From assembly GCF_000982825.1 (NCBI RefSeq), contig NZ_CP011047.1, positions 4,402,001-4,466,000 of the forward strand: DNA of 64,000 bases, read 5' to 3'. Source of the DNA: Cronobacter sakazakii (GTDB lineage Bacteria; Pseudomonadota; Gammaproteobacteria; Enterobacterales; Enterobacteriaceae). The notes under the pieces are model-generated. The model made no database searches. It was not told the DNA's origin and saw nothing but the letters and a program-made list of their open reading frames with translations. Of the stretch, positions 29,565 through 37,680 are shown one piece after another. The translations under genes were made by a program, and so were the position numbers. Numbering within the stretch: the stretch's first letter is position 1; every line of letters starts with the position of its first letter.

Positions 29565-30575
29565 TTACAGGCCGCGGCGCGCCATTAACAGCGCCAGATC
29601 CACCAGCCGGTTTGAGAAGCCCCATTCGTTATCATACCAGGCGAGGATTTTGACCATGTTGCCGCCAATCACCAGCGTCGAGAGGCCGTCGATAATGGAC
29701 GAGCGCGGGTCGCCGCGGTAATCGCTGGAGACCAGCGGTTCATCGCTGTAACCAAGAATGCCTTGCAGCGGCCCTTCCTGGGAGGCCTTCAGGAACGCGG
29801 CGTTGACCTCTTCCACGGTAACATCGCGGGCGAGCGTGACGGTGAGATCGACAATCGACACCACCGGCACCGGTACGCGCAGCGAGTAGCCGGTCATGCG
29901 GCCATCGAGTTCAGGGATCACTTTACCAATCGCCTTCGCCGCCCCGCTGGAGTACGGCACGATGGAGAGCGCCGCCGCGCGCGCGCCGCGCAGATCTTTC
30001 TCCGGCTGGTCGTGGAGCGCCTGGCTGTTGGTGTAGGCATGGGTAGTGTTCATCAGGCCGTGCTGAATGCCGAACTGCTGATGCAGCACCTGGGCTGCGG
30101 GCGCAAGACCGTTGGTGGTGCAGCTACCGTTGCTGACCACGCGGTGCAGCGCCGGATCGTACTGCTCATGGTTAACGCCCATCACGATGGTCAGGTCGTC
30201 GTTTTTCGCCGGGGCCGAAATAATGACGCGTTTCGCGCCGCCTTTGGTGATATGCGCTTCGGCCTGGGCTTTATCGGTAAAGAAGCCGGTGGCTTCGATA
30301 ACAATTTCCACGCCCACGCTGCTCCACGGAATATTGCCGGGGTCGCGCTCGGAGAAGACTCGGATGGCGCGCCCGTCGAGCTTCAGCTCGCCCTCGCCCG
30401 CTTCCACGGTCGCCGGCAGCGTGCCGAGCAGGGAGTCATGTTTCAGCAGATGCGCCAGGGTTTTGCTGTCGGTGAGATCGTTAATCGCCACTACCTGAAA
30501 CGCCTCATTGCCCAGCGCGGCGCGTAGTACGTTGCGGCCGATACGGCCAAATCCGTTAATGCCTACTTTAACCAT
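29565..30575 (-). CDS. Type I glyceraldehyde-3-phosphate dehydrogenase, GapA paralogue
   Basis: 336 aa with GINGFGRIGRNVLR at residues 5-18 and the catalytic Cys152 in SNGSCTTNG; the second Cys of the usual CTTNC is Gly here. The cofactor loop NDLTDSKTLAHLLKHDS keeps the Asp expected for NAD. It differs from the enterobacterial housekeeping GapA (which has NDLLDADYMAYMLKYDS) and looks more like the enzymes of Firmicutes and of second gap loci. A role besides glycolysis is possible. Monocistronic. Confidence 0.88.
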   Translation of the reverse strand: MVKVGINGFGRIGRNVLRAALGNEAFQVVAINDLTDSKTLAHLLKHDSLLGTLPATVEAGEGELKLDGRAIRVFSERDPGNIPWSSVGVEIVIEATGFFTDKAQAEAHITKGGAKRVIISAPAKNDDLTIVMGVNHEQYDPALHRVVSNGSCTTNGLAPAAQVLHQQFGIQHGLMNTTHAYTNSQALHDQPEKDLRGARAAALSIVPYSSGAAKAIGKVIPELDGRMTGYSLRVPVPVVSIVDLTVTLARDVTVEEVNAAFLKASQEGPLQGILGYSDEPLVSSDYRGDPRSSIIDGLSTLVIGGNMVKILAWYDNEWGFSNRLVDLALLMARRGL

Positions 30576-30653
30576 GATGAAGCTCCTCTGTTAACGTTCT
30601 GTAGAGAGTGTGTAACAGAGAGCCAATGGCGTAAATGACGAGATTAGATCACT

Positions 30654-31634
30654 TTACGCCATCATGCGTGCGCAGAAGCGTTCGCGGTAATCCGACGGCG
30701 TGAGATGCAGGTTGCGCTCAAAGACGCGGCGCAGGTTGATAGCGTTGCCGAAACCGCACTGCGTCGCGACCTGCTCAATACTTTCGCTCCCCTGCTCCAG
30801 GCGCTGGCGGGCGGCGTCAAGGCGCGCCTCCTCCACATAGCGGGCGGGCGACACGCCGGTTTCACGCGTAAAAACACGGGTGAAATTGCGCGGGCTCATC
30901 GCCACATGCTCTGCCAGCCGCTCAACGCTGAGATCCTGCGCCAGGTTCTCAAGGATCCAGCCCTGGAGATCGCGGATCGGGCCAGGCGTTTTCGCCTGAG
31001 TCAGCAGATAGCGGCTGAACTGCGACTGGCCGCCGGGGCGGCGCAGGTACATCACCAGCTCCTGCGCGACGTTACGCGCCAGCTCAAAACCGCCGTCTTC
31101 TTCCAGCAGCGCCAGCGTCAGATCAAACCCCGAGGTTACGCCTGCCGACGTCCAGATATCGCCGTCCTGCACGTAAATCGGCCCGCGCTCTACCGTCACC
31201 GCCGGGAAACGCGCGGCGAGCGTATCAAGCAGCCGCCAGTGGGTGGTGGCGCGCCGCCCGTCCAGCAGACCGGCCTGCGCCAGCAGCAGCGCCCCGCCGC
31301 ACACCGAGACCACGCGCCGGGCATACGGTGCCGCCTGTGCCAGCCACTGCGCCACCTGGTCGCCCTCTTCTTCCGTCAGCCCGCGGCCCGTCACCATGAT
31401 GGTGTCAAACGGCGTGTGCGGCGCGAGATCGCACAGGCGGTGCTCCGCCAGCAATTTAAAACCGGAGGCGCCGTGGATCACATGATGCGGCTGGGTGGTG
31501 GCAAGCGTCACCTGATAGTGTGGCTCAGGGGCATCCGCAGACCGCAACTGGTTGGCCCGGGTGAAGATATCGGCGATGCCGGTCGCTTCCAGCAACATGC
31601 CCCCTTCCGGGGCGATAATAAGAATAGTTTTCAT
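30654..31634 (-). CDS. GlxA-like AraC family regulator with DJ-1/PfpI domain
   Basis: 326 aa. Residues 1-185 form a DJ-1/PfpI amidotransferase-like domain, with the nucleophile-elbow Cys in VVSVCGGALLLAQAG; residues 215-326 an AraC-type pair of HTH motifs (LSVERLAEHVAMSPRNFTR; ESIEQVATQCGFGNAINLRRVF). Such regulators often control catabolism of small amines or aldehydes. It lies 78 bases upstream of the GAPDH gene on the same strand, so it may regulate or be cotranscribed with it (inference). Confidence 0.87.
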   Translation of the reverse strand: MKTILIIAPEGGMLLEATGIADIFTRANQLRSADAPEPHYQVTLATTQPHHVIHGASGFKLLAEHRLCDLAPHTPFDTIMVTGRGLTEEEGDQVAQWLAQAAPYARRVVSVCGGALLLAQAGLLDGRRATTHWRLLDTLAARFPAVTVERGPIYVQDGDIWTSAGVTSGFDLTLALLEEDGGFELARNVAQELVMYLRRPGGQSQFSRYLLTQAKTPGPIRDLQGWILENLAQDLSVERLAEHVAMSPRNFTRVFTRETGVSPARYVEEARLDAARQRLEQGSESIEQVATQCGFGNAINLRRVFERNLHLTPSDYRERFCARMMA

Positions 31635-31880
31635 GTCCTGAAAAATACGCTTTATACAAATTAAGTCAACACAGGCGCTTAACAGTATGGCGGTTTCAGA
31701 GCGTGTGATGGCGTGCTCAGCCCGGCATTGAGCACAGATAACGCTTTGTGGAATAAGTAAAATCGCAATAAATAAAAGGGAGGCGGGTTTTAGTGAGAGA
31801 GGAAACAGAGCGCGCTGATGTTATCGCGAGGCCGCGTTTTATTTCAGGAAATTCCCGCCGCTGGCGCAGCGGGGCTGACG

Positions 31881-32177
31881 TTACTGCCGCGATTGCCAGT
31901 CGCGCTCGCAGTGTTCTTTCGCTTCGGCCAGGAGATCACGCAGCTCCGGCGCGCCGTCGCTGTAACCGTAATCCATCGTGCTGCTGGCGGCCTGCTGCTC
32001 CTGCTGCGCGGCAAAACGGATCTCATCCTGCTGCGGCTGCCATTCACCGTTATCGTCACGCACCAACCGCGTGGCGTATTGCGGCTGCTTGTCATCCTCG
32101 CCGTAGATTTCATATTTACACTCAGGCGCGTTTTCCGGCCCAAATTCCAGGGTATCGATCAGATGCGGCTGTGCCAT
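31881..32177 (-). CDS. Small acidic hypothetical protein
   Basis: 98 aa beginning MAQPHLIDTLEFGPENAPE, rich in Glu, Gln and Asp, with no signal or membrane segment. A strong AAGGAGG four bases before the ATG supports it as a real gene. I do not recognise the family. The 246 bases between it and the AraC-family gene hold no other gene. Confidence 0.7.
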   Translation of the reverse strand: MAQPHLIDTLEFGPENAPECKYEIYGEDDKQPQYATRLVRDDNGEWQPQQDEIRFAAQQEQQAASSTMDYGYSDGAPELRDLLAEAKEHCERDWQSRQ

Positions 32178-32520
32178 CGTGCCTCCTTCAACAGGTTAAA
32201 AATAAAGGGTAGTACAGGGAAGCGGAATGTGCCGGGGCCGTGTAGAATAACCGAAGCGCTAAAAAGCGCAATAAATCAAGGTCAGCAAAATAGTAAAAAT
32301 AACAACTTCAGCGAACACTCAATTTAATTACCCGATGACGCAATAATATTAATTCACCAACTAACAACAACCCCTTATTATTATTCCTAAAAGAGCGGAG
32401 CACTCGCATTCCACGCCGCCATATTCTCAGGATTAAAGTAATATATCGCCGTTAGCCCTTGTTATGTCTTACCAGAGAACGATTTAAGTTAATGGATGAT
32501 TTAAAAAAAGGAATACTGCT
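32178..32520. other. AT-rich intergenic region at the edge of a toxin cluster
   Basis: 343 bases in which composition shifts from GC-rich chromosome to AT-rich. Promoters for the flanking divergent genes must be here; I see no RNA gene or clear repeat. Confidence 0.4.
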
Positions 32521-33042
32521 GTGGCGCTTTTCGGTAAATTCACAATAAATAATGCTGATTTTTCGCCGTTACTGATGTATGGCGTTGGAACATTTATGGC
32601 TTTTTCAGGAGACGCGAAATACAGAAATCAAGGCGGATGTATCGCTCTGCCTGATAAAGGCCCTTTACCGCCAGGCCGTTATCTGATTGTAGACAGACCT
32701 ACAGGTGGCGCAGGCGCAAGAATGAGAACAAGCGTCATAGACTCATGGAACAGCATATCAGGCGTTCCTTCTGATCATTCTCAATGGTTTGCTCTCTACC
32801 GCACTGATAGTCAGCTTGATGACTATACCTGGATAAACTACGTGAAAAGAGGTAATTTTCGTCTTCACCCTGTGGGTGGGCAAGGTTTATCACTGGGATG
32901 TATCACGTTGCAGCACTCTTCCGATTTTGCGGTGTTGCGCAATGCATTACTGGCAACAAATAAAGTTGTACTTGGGAAAGGCATCGTGACTTATGGAGAA
33001 ATTGAAGTGGTGGCGTATGAAAGCGATTGTCCTGTTGGTTAA
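32521..33042 (+). CDS. Tlde1-like L,D-transpeptidase effector (DUF2778)
   Basis: 173 aa. Carries the L,D-transpeptidase-like motif HPVGGQGLSLGCITL with His116 and Cys127, as in Tlde1 (DUF2778), a type VI secretion effector that cuts and exchanges D-amino acids in peptidoglycan stem peptides of rival cells. No signal peptide, which fits delivery by secretion rather than by Sec. Starts with GTG after AAGGA. Directly overlapped by a small membrane-protein gene in the position of the immunity gene. No T6SS structural genes are in the window, so this is an orphan effector. AT-rich. Confidence 0.85.
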   Translation: MALFGKFTINNADFSPLLMYGVGTFMAFSGDAKYRNQGGCIALPDKGPLPPGRYLIVDRPTGGAGARMRTSVIDSWNSISGVPSDHSQWFALYRTDSQLDDYTWINYVKRGNFRLHPVGGQGLSLGCITLQHSSDFAVLRNALLATNKVVLGKGIVTYGEIEVVAYESDCPVG

Positions 33043-33274
33043 TATTCTCCTTTTCGTTGTGCTTTATTTGATCACTATCCCCCTTGTACATTTCTGGCGC
33101 CCGCTTACCCGACGGGAAACTGACTGGCTGGTGGATAGCGCAGAATGTCTTGGTTTCCTGAATGCACAGCAATTATGGTGGCTTCTGATGGCAACGACTG
33201 ATTTCATCGTCGCGCTGGTGTTGTTTATTGTGGTTAAATTATTATGGAAAAAATGGTTGTCGCGACATGGATGA
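33017..33274 (+). CDS. Small membrane protein, probable immunity partner of the Tlde1-like effector
   Basis: 85 aa from ATG at 33017 (MKAIVLLVN); 93 aa if it starts at 32993. It overlaps the end of the effector gene by 26 bases, which implies coupled translation. Two hydrophobic segments (residues 3-22 and about 55-75) bracket a 30-residue region probably on the periplasmic side, where the effector acts. Position, size and membrane or periplasmic location match Tldi1-type immunity proteins; direct sequence homology could not be judged. Confidence 0.65.
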   Translation: MKAIVLLVNILLFVVLYLITIPLVHFWRPLTRRETDWLVDSAECLGFLNAQQLWWLLMATTDFIVALVLFIVVKLLWKKWLSRHG

Positions 33275-33343
33275 TAACGCTTCTCCCATAGCACTTTCAC
33301 TACGTTAACTACCGTGCGGTATGGCTTAACCACAGGCAACCTA

Positions 33344-33772
33344 ATGAAAAAGAAGCTCATTGCCCTTATCCCTGTTTTTCTGGCCGCTGTGGCTACAATC
33401 ATTTACTGGGTCAATAAGCCAATAAAAGTTATTGATGTGCACCAAAATTATTTTACGGCACAAATCCTGGTTAACGATTTACCGCTCTCCTCTTCAGCCA
33501 AAATCGACTGGTGGATAAAGAATAGCAAACCTCTTTTAGATAAATATCACCTGAATGATAAAGATATCTATATCTTCGCCTGGGGTAATGGGTATCAGGA
33601 AGAAGGCAAAGCAGACAGGTTATGCTTCGCGGATGTCGCTCCGCCTCGTAACTGCATCGATAAAAATATTCTGATGTCTGTCAGTAAAACCCGCAGCGGC
33701 AAAACTGAATACCGCATAGATGACGAGATCTGGTTACAAGAACCGGGTCAGCAACCTTTACAGATCAAGTGA
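33344..33772 (+). CDS. DUF943 family protein
   Basis: 142 aa starting MKKKLIALIPVFLAAV (membrane anchor or signal) followed by the DUF943 pattern: VIDVHQN, VNDLPLSSSAKIDWW, LLDKYHL, RLCFADV and KNCI-type Cys pair, then a strand-rich tail (YRIDDEIWLQ). DUF943 proteins are often found near contact-dependent or type VI toxin genes, usually in several copies, but have no proven role. Convergent with a second DUF943 gene. Confidence 0.8.
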   Translation: MKKKLIALIPVFLAAVATIIYWVNKPIKVIDVHQNYFTAQILVNDLPLSSSAKIDWWIKNSKPLLDKYHLNDKDIYIFAWGNGYQEEGKADRLCFADVAPPRNCIDKNILMSVSKTRSGKTEYRIDDEIWLQEPGQQPLQIK

Positions 33773-33784
33773 TTATTATTTTCT

Positions 33785-33825
33785 AAGTAAGACATTGAAC
33801 AATATCCAAGCTCAATGTCTTACTT
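33785..33825. terminator. Bidirectional terminator between two convergent DUF943 genes
   Basis: Fourteen-base arms, AAGTAAGACATTGA and its complement, around a 13-base loop, with T runs following. Positions 33785-33798 and 33812-33825. Confidence 0.8.
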
Positions 33826-33843
33826 TTACCTATGGAAAAATTA

Positions 33844-34314
33844 TTAACGGTACCGTTCCAGGAGCGTCAGTTGACCATCAGGAGTTTGTCTGTAGAATTT
33901 TCCATCCACACCAAAAAATAATTTATTATTATAATCTCCACCAGCCCTCATCACGACATCGTTATAAATACAATTTTTATCGCTTTTTATATCATCAAAG
34001 CAATTATAGTCGTCTATAGAACCGTCATTACTGCCTGTCGGTGCAGCAACATAGCCACCAAAATACATGACGTTTACTGCAATGTTTTCAGGATCATCGA
34101 TTAAATGATATTTCTCTTGCAGGACATCTTTATTTTTGTTCCACCAGGCGATTTTGGCGCGTGTTGTTAAGGGCGGGTGTTGAATATATACGGTATGGTT
34201 ATCCGCGCGGATAATTGTTGTCGGTGCAAGGGCGTCCCACAATTGCCAGCCCGCCGTCAGCACTACGCCTACTGCCGTGATGTTTATAAGTACACGTCTT
34301 ACCTGACTGCGCAT
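33844..34314 (-). CDS. DUF943 family protein, second copy
   Basis: 156 aa from MRSQVRRVLINI with AAAGGA nine bases upstream (in-frame ATGs at 34323 and 34389 are less well placed). One N-terminal membrane helix, then IIRADNHTVYIQHPPLTTRAKIAWW (shown as a family landmark in part), LQEKYHLID, YNCFDD and KNCIY, the same landmarks as the convergent DUF943 gene but otherwise divergent. Part of the AT-rich toxin-associated cluster. Confidence 0.8.
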   Translation of the reverse strand: MRSQVRRVLINITAVGVVLTAGWQLWDALAPTTIIRADNHTVYIQHPPLTTRAKIAWWNKNKDVLQEKYHLIDDPENIAVNVMYFGGYVAAPTGSNDGSIDDYNCFDDIKSDKNCIYNDVVMRAGGDYNNKLFFGVDGKFYRQTPDGQLTLLERYR

Positions 34315-34457
34315 CTCATACATTCCTTTGTCTACAAATATGGTCAGCCGACGATTATAAACCTGGCCCGATAAAGCCTCAAACCGCACCCACGTTTAAG
34401 CAGTCGCCCCTCGCCCATGCCACAATAAGTTAACCGTTTTTTTACTTCGGAGCGCCG

Positions 34458-35483
34458 ATGCACGCCCTTCACTCTTCTTTCCCACCCGTGTTTGACGGCC
34501 ATAACGATCTGCTGCTGCGCCTGTGGCTGCGCGCGGAGGCCGAGCCTGTCGGGGCGGTGTTCAGCGGCCTGGAAGGCGGCCATCTGGATTATCCGCGCAT
34601 GCGTCAGGGCGGCTTTGCCGGCGGGTTGTTCGCAGTGTTTGTGCCGCCGCCGGAGTATGTCGCGCAGATGCGCAATCTGCCGCTGGCGGATGCCGAAACG
34701 ATGCACGATCCGCTCGCCATCACGCAGGCGCAGATTGAGCTGTTTCACGCGATGGCGCAGGCCTCCAGCGGGAAAATGCGCGTCTGCCAGACGGTGGCGG
34801 ATATCGAGCAGTGCATGGCGGATGACGTGGTGGCGCTGGTGCTGCATCTCGAAGGCGCGCAGGCGATCGACGCCCAACTGGAGCCGCTCGACGCCCTGCT
34901 CGCCCAGGGCGTGCGCAGCATCGGGCCGTTCTGGAACACGCCGAACGTTTTTGGCGAAGGGGTCAGCGGGCCGTTTCCTGGCTCGCCCGATACCGGCGCC
35001 GGGTTAACGCCTGCCGGTAAAGCGCTCATCCGCGCCTGTCGCGAACGCCATGTGCTGGTGGATGTTTCGCATATGAATCAGAAGGCGTTTTTCGATACCG
35101 CGGCCATCGGCGGCGGACCGCTGGTGGCGACCCACTCCAACGCGCACGCGCTCTGCGCGCAGCCGCGCAACCTTACCGATGAGCAACTCGCGGCCATTAA
35201 CGCAAGCGACGGTCTGGTCGGCGTGAACTTCGGCACCGCCTTTCTGCGCGCCGACGGACAGCGCAACGGTGATACGCCCTTATCCGAAATTGTTACGCAC
35301 GTTGAGTATCTGATTACTAAACTGGGTGAAGACCGCGTGGCGTTCGGATCGGATTTCGACGGCATCAGCCTGCCGGATGCGATGGGCGATGTCGCCGGTT
35401 TACCGCGTCTGATGCAGGCGCTGGCAGCGGCAGGGTTCGACGCGCCGCTGCTGGAAAAGCTCGCCTGGGGAGAATCGCAATAA
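34458..35483 (+). CDS. M19 family membrane-type dipeptidase adjacent to pqq operon
   Basis: 341 aa zinc peptidase of the renal dipeptidase family: DGHNDLLLRLW gives the His-x-Asp zinc ligands at residues 14-16, LHLEGAQAI the bridging Glu, VDVSHMNQKAF and THSNAHALC further His ligands, and FGSDFDGI the C-terminal Asp. It lies 111 bases before pqqA on the same strand. M19 genes accompany pqq clusters in several bacteria, so a role in trimming PQQ-derived peptides is conceivable but unproven; simple D/L-dipeptide hydrolysis is the safe reading. Confidence 0.85.
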   Translation: MHALHSSFPPVFDGHNDLLLRLWLRAEAEPVGAVFSGLEGGHLDYPRMRQGGFAGGLFAVFVPPPEYVAQMRNLPLADAETMHDPLAITQAQIELFHAMAQASSGKMRVCQTVADIEQCMADDVVALVLHLEGAQAIDAQLEPLDALLAQGVRSIGPFWNTPNVFGEGVSGPFPGSPDTGAGLTPAGKALIRACRERHVLVDVSHMNQKAFFDTAAIGGGPLVATHSNAHALCAQPRNLTDEQLAAINASDGLVGVNFGTAFLRADGQRNGDTPLSEIVTHVEYLITKLGEDRVAFGSDFDGISLPDAMGDVAGLPRLMQALAAAGFDAPLLEKLAWGESQ

Positions 35484-35501
35484 ATGGATAAGCATTTAAG
35501 T

Positions 35502-35517
35502 TGCGATCTCGATCACA
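35502..35517. promoter_or_regulatory. Candidate CRP site upstream of pqqA
   Basis: TGCGA-TCTCGA-TCACA followed by TTT: one mismatch to TGTGA-N6-TCACA with a near-palindromic core. Lies 78 bases before pqqA. Confidence 0.55.
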
Positions 35518-35594
35518 TTTACGCAACATAAGCGCGCCGGTAATCGGTTTCACCAGGGTGGTAAAAAATCACCCGTTAGATGAGGAGTAAGACT

Positions 35595-35672
35595 ATGACC
35601 AAGTGGACTAAACCTGCGTTTGTTGACCTGCGCCTGGGTCTGGAAGTGACCCTGTACATTTCCAACCGTTAA
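35595..35672 (+). CDS. pqqA: PQQ precursor peptide PqqA
   Basis: 25-residue peptide MTKWTKPAFVDLRLGLEVTL then YISNR. The Glu17-x3-Tyr21 pair (E-V-T-L-Y) is the part that PqqE links and that becomes pyrroloquinoline quinone. AGGAG lies eight bases upstream. It is two residues longer than Klebsiella PqqA. A hairpin with T-rich tail lies between pqqA and pqqB, as expected for making excess pqqA transcript. Confidence 0.95.
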   Translation: MTKWTKPAFVDLRLGLEVTLYISNR

Positions 35673-35678
35673 TCGCCT

Positions 35679-35700
35679 GTGCCCGCGGCTTCGCGGGCAC
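35679..35700 (+). terminator. Attenuator hairpin between pqqA and pqqB
   Basis: GTGCCCGCG / CGCGGGCAC, loop GCTT, followed by CTTTTCTCTTTT. Starts six bases after the pqqA stop. Probably partial termination, leaving pqqA in excess over pqqB-F. Confidence 0.8.
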
Positions 35701-35729
35701 CTTTTCTCTTTTCCTTTCCGGTTCTGCAC

Positions 35730-36638
35730 ATGCAAATCAAAGTTCTCGGCTCGGCGGCGGGCGGCGGTTTCCCTCAGTGGAATTGCAACTGCGCCAATTG
35801 CCAGGGCGTGCGTAACGGCACGATGAAAACGTCCGCGCGTACCCAGTCTTCCATCGCCGTCAGCGATGACGGGAAAAACTGGGTGCTGTGCAACGTCTCG
35901 CCCGACATTTGCCACCAGCTTCTCGCCTCACCCGAATTGCATAATCCCGGGGTGCTGCGCGGCACCGGCATCGGCGCGATTATTCTCACCGACAGCCAGA
36001 TAGATCACAGCGCGGGATTACTCAATTTACGTGAAGGCTGCCCGCACCATGTCTGGTGCACGCCGGAAGTGCATGACGATCTCTGCACCGGCTTTCCGGT
36101 CTTCCCGATGCTCTCCCACTGGAACGGCGGGCTGGTTCATCACCCGATTGCGCCGCTGTCGCGCTTTCAGGTGCGGGTCTGCCCTGGCGTGCATTTCACC
36201 GCCATTCCGCTGCTGAGCAACGCGCCGCCCTACTCGCCGTACCGCGATCGCCCGCTACCGGGCCATAACGTCGCGCTGTTTATCGAAGAAGAAGGCGGCA
36301 AAAGCCTGCTCTACGCGCCGGGCCTCGGCGAGCCGGACGACGCCATTCTGCCGTGGCTTGAGCGCGCCGACGTGCTGCTGATTGACGGCACGCTGTGGCG
36401 CGACAACGAGCTTGCCGCCACCGGCGTTGGCCATAACACCGGCAAAGCGATGGGCCATCTGGCGCTGTCGGAAGAACAGGGTCTGGCGGCCTTACTGGCG
36501 CGCCTGCCCGCGGAGCGCAAGATTCTCATTCATATTAATAATACCAACCCGATCCTCAACGAGGAGTCCCCGGAGCGCCAGTCCCTGCACCAGCTGGGCA
36601 TTGAGGTGAGCCACGACGGGATGGTAATCGCGCTATAA
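35730..36638 (+). CDS. pqqB: PQQ biosynthesis protein PqqB
   Basis: 302 aa metallo-beta-lactamase-fold protein that hydroxylates the tyrosine of the PQQ intermediate. Typical start MQIKVLGSAAGGGFPQWNC (positions 1-19), then CNCANC, ILTDSQIDHSAGL (metal-site loop) and GVHFTAIPL. Start at 35730 follows the family; no strong Shine-Dalgarno is visible, which fits reduced expression after the attenuator. Confidence 0.94.
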   Translation: MQIKVLGSAAGGGFPQWNCNCANCQGVRNGTMKTSARTQSSIAVSDDGKNWVLCNVSPDICHQLLASPELHNPGVLRGTGIGAIILTDSQIDHSAGLLNLREGCPHHVWCTPEVHDDLCTGFPVFPMLSHWNGGLVHHPIAPLSRFQVRVCPGVHFTAIPLLSNAPPYSPYRDRPLPGHNVALFIEEEGGKSLLYAPGLGEPDDAILPWLERADVLLIDGTLWRDNELAATGVGHNTGKAMGHLALSEEQGLAALLARLPAERKILIHINNTNPILNEESPERQSLHQLGIEVSHDGMVIAL

Positions 36639-36646
36639 GAGGCTTT

Positions 36647-37402
36647 ATGACCGAGCAACGACTGCTGACGCCCGACGAATTCGAAGCGGCGCTGCGCGCG
36701 AAAGGCGCGTTCTATCACATTCACCACCCTTATCACATCGCCATGCATAACGGCGAGGCGACCCGCGAGCAGATCCAGGGCTGGGTGGCGAACCGGTTTT
36801 ATTACCAGACCAGCATTCCCATCAAGGACGCCGCCATTATGGCGAACTGTCCGCACCCGGAAGTGCGCCGCCAGTGGGTGCAGCGCATTCTCGACCACGA
36901 CGGCTATGACGGCAGCGAAGGCGGTATTGAAGCCTGGCTGCGTCTTGGCGAGGCGGTCGGGCTGTCGCGCGAGTCGCTGCTCTCTGAAGAGCGCGTGCTA
37001 CCGGGCGTGCGCTTCGCGGTGGACGCCTATGTCAACTTCGCCCGCCGCGCGGGCTGGGAAGAGGCCGCGTGCAGTTCGCTGACCGAGCTGTTCGCCCCGC
37101 AGATCCACCAGGCGCGCCTCGACAGCTGGCCGCAGCACTACACCTGGATTGAAGCGGAAGGCTATGACTACTTCCGCAGCCGCTTAAGCCAGGCGCGCCG
37201 CGACGTCGAGCACGGGCTTTCGCTCGCACTCGAATACTGCAACACGATGGAGCGCCAGCAGCGAATGCTGGAGATTTTGCAGTTTAAGCTCGACATTCTC
37301 TGGAGCATGCTCGACGCCATGACCATGGCCTATACGCTGGACAGAGCGCCTTATCACACCGTCACCCGCGAGGCGGTGTGGCACAAACGGAGACTGGTCT
37401 GA
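36647..37402 (+). CDS. pqqC: Pyrroloquinoline-quinone synthase PqqC
   Basis: Cofactor-free oxidase catalysing the final ring closure and eight-electron oxidation to PQQ. 251 aa, the usual length; all-helical TenA-like fold. Landmarks: AFYHIHHPYHIAMH near residue 25, GWVANRFYYQTSIPIKD near 45, HDGYDG near 88. Its stop overlaps the pqqD start by one base. Confidence 0.96.
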   Translation: MTEQRLLTPDEFEAALRAKGAFYHIHHPYHIAMHNGEATREQIQGWVANRFYYQTSIPIKDAAIMANCPHPEVRRQWVQRILDHDGYDGSEGGIEAWLRLGEAVGLSRESLLSEERVLPGVRFAVDAYVNFARRAGWEEAACSSLTELFAPQIHQARLDSWPQHYTWIEAEGYDYFRSRLSQARRDVEHGLSLALEYCNTMERQQRMLEILQFKLDILWSMLDAMTMAYTLDRAPYHTVTREAVWHKRRLV

Positions 37403-37680
37403 TGCAGCCTGAACGCCATCATATTCCGCAATTTCGCCGCGGCTACCGCCTGCAGTGGGAAGAGGCGCAGAACACGCATGTGATCCTCTACCCGGAAGGC
37501 ATGGCGAAGCTGAACGAGAGCGCCGCCGCCATTCTGCAACTGGTGGACGGCCAGCAGACCGCGGGCGCGATAATCGACACGCTGGAAGCGCGCTTCCCGG
37601 AAGCGGGCCCGCTGACTGACGACGTGCTGGGCTTTCTGGGCCTCGCGTATCAACAAAAATGGGTGATTTTCCGTGAGTGA
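37402..37680 (+). CDS. pqqD: PqqA-binding chaperone PqqD
   Basis: 92 aa winged-helix RiPP recognition element that presents PqqA to PqqE. Begins MQPERHHIPQFRRGYRLQ; conserved YPEGMAKLNESAAAILQLVDG spans residues 33-53. ATG overlaps the pqqC stop (TGATG) and the end overlaps pqqE by eight bases, so translation is coupled. Confidence 0.94.
   Translation: MQPERHHIPQFRRGYRLQWEEAQNTHVILYPEGMAKLNESAAAILQLVDGQQTAGAIIDTLEARFPEAGPLTDDVLGFLGLAYQQKWVIFRE

Noticed and set aside
31793..32212. Plus-strand open frames opposite the 98-aa gene
   Set aside because: No ribosome binding site and no protein-like pattern; the minus-strand gene has a strong AAGGAGG.
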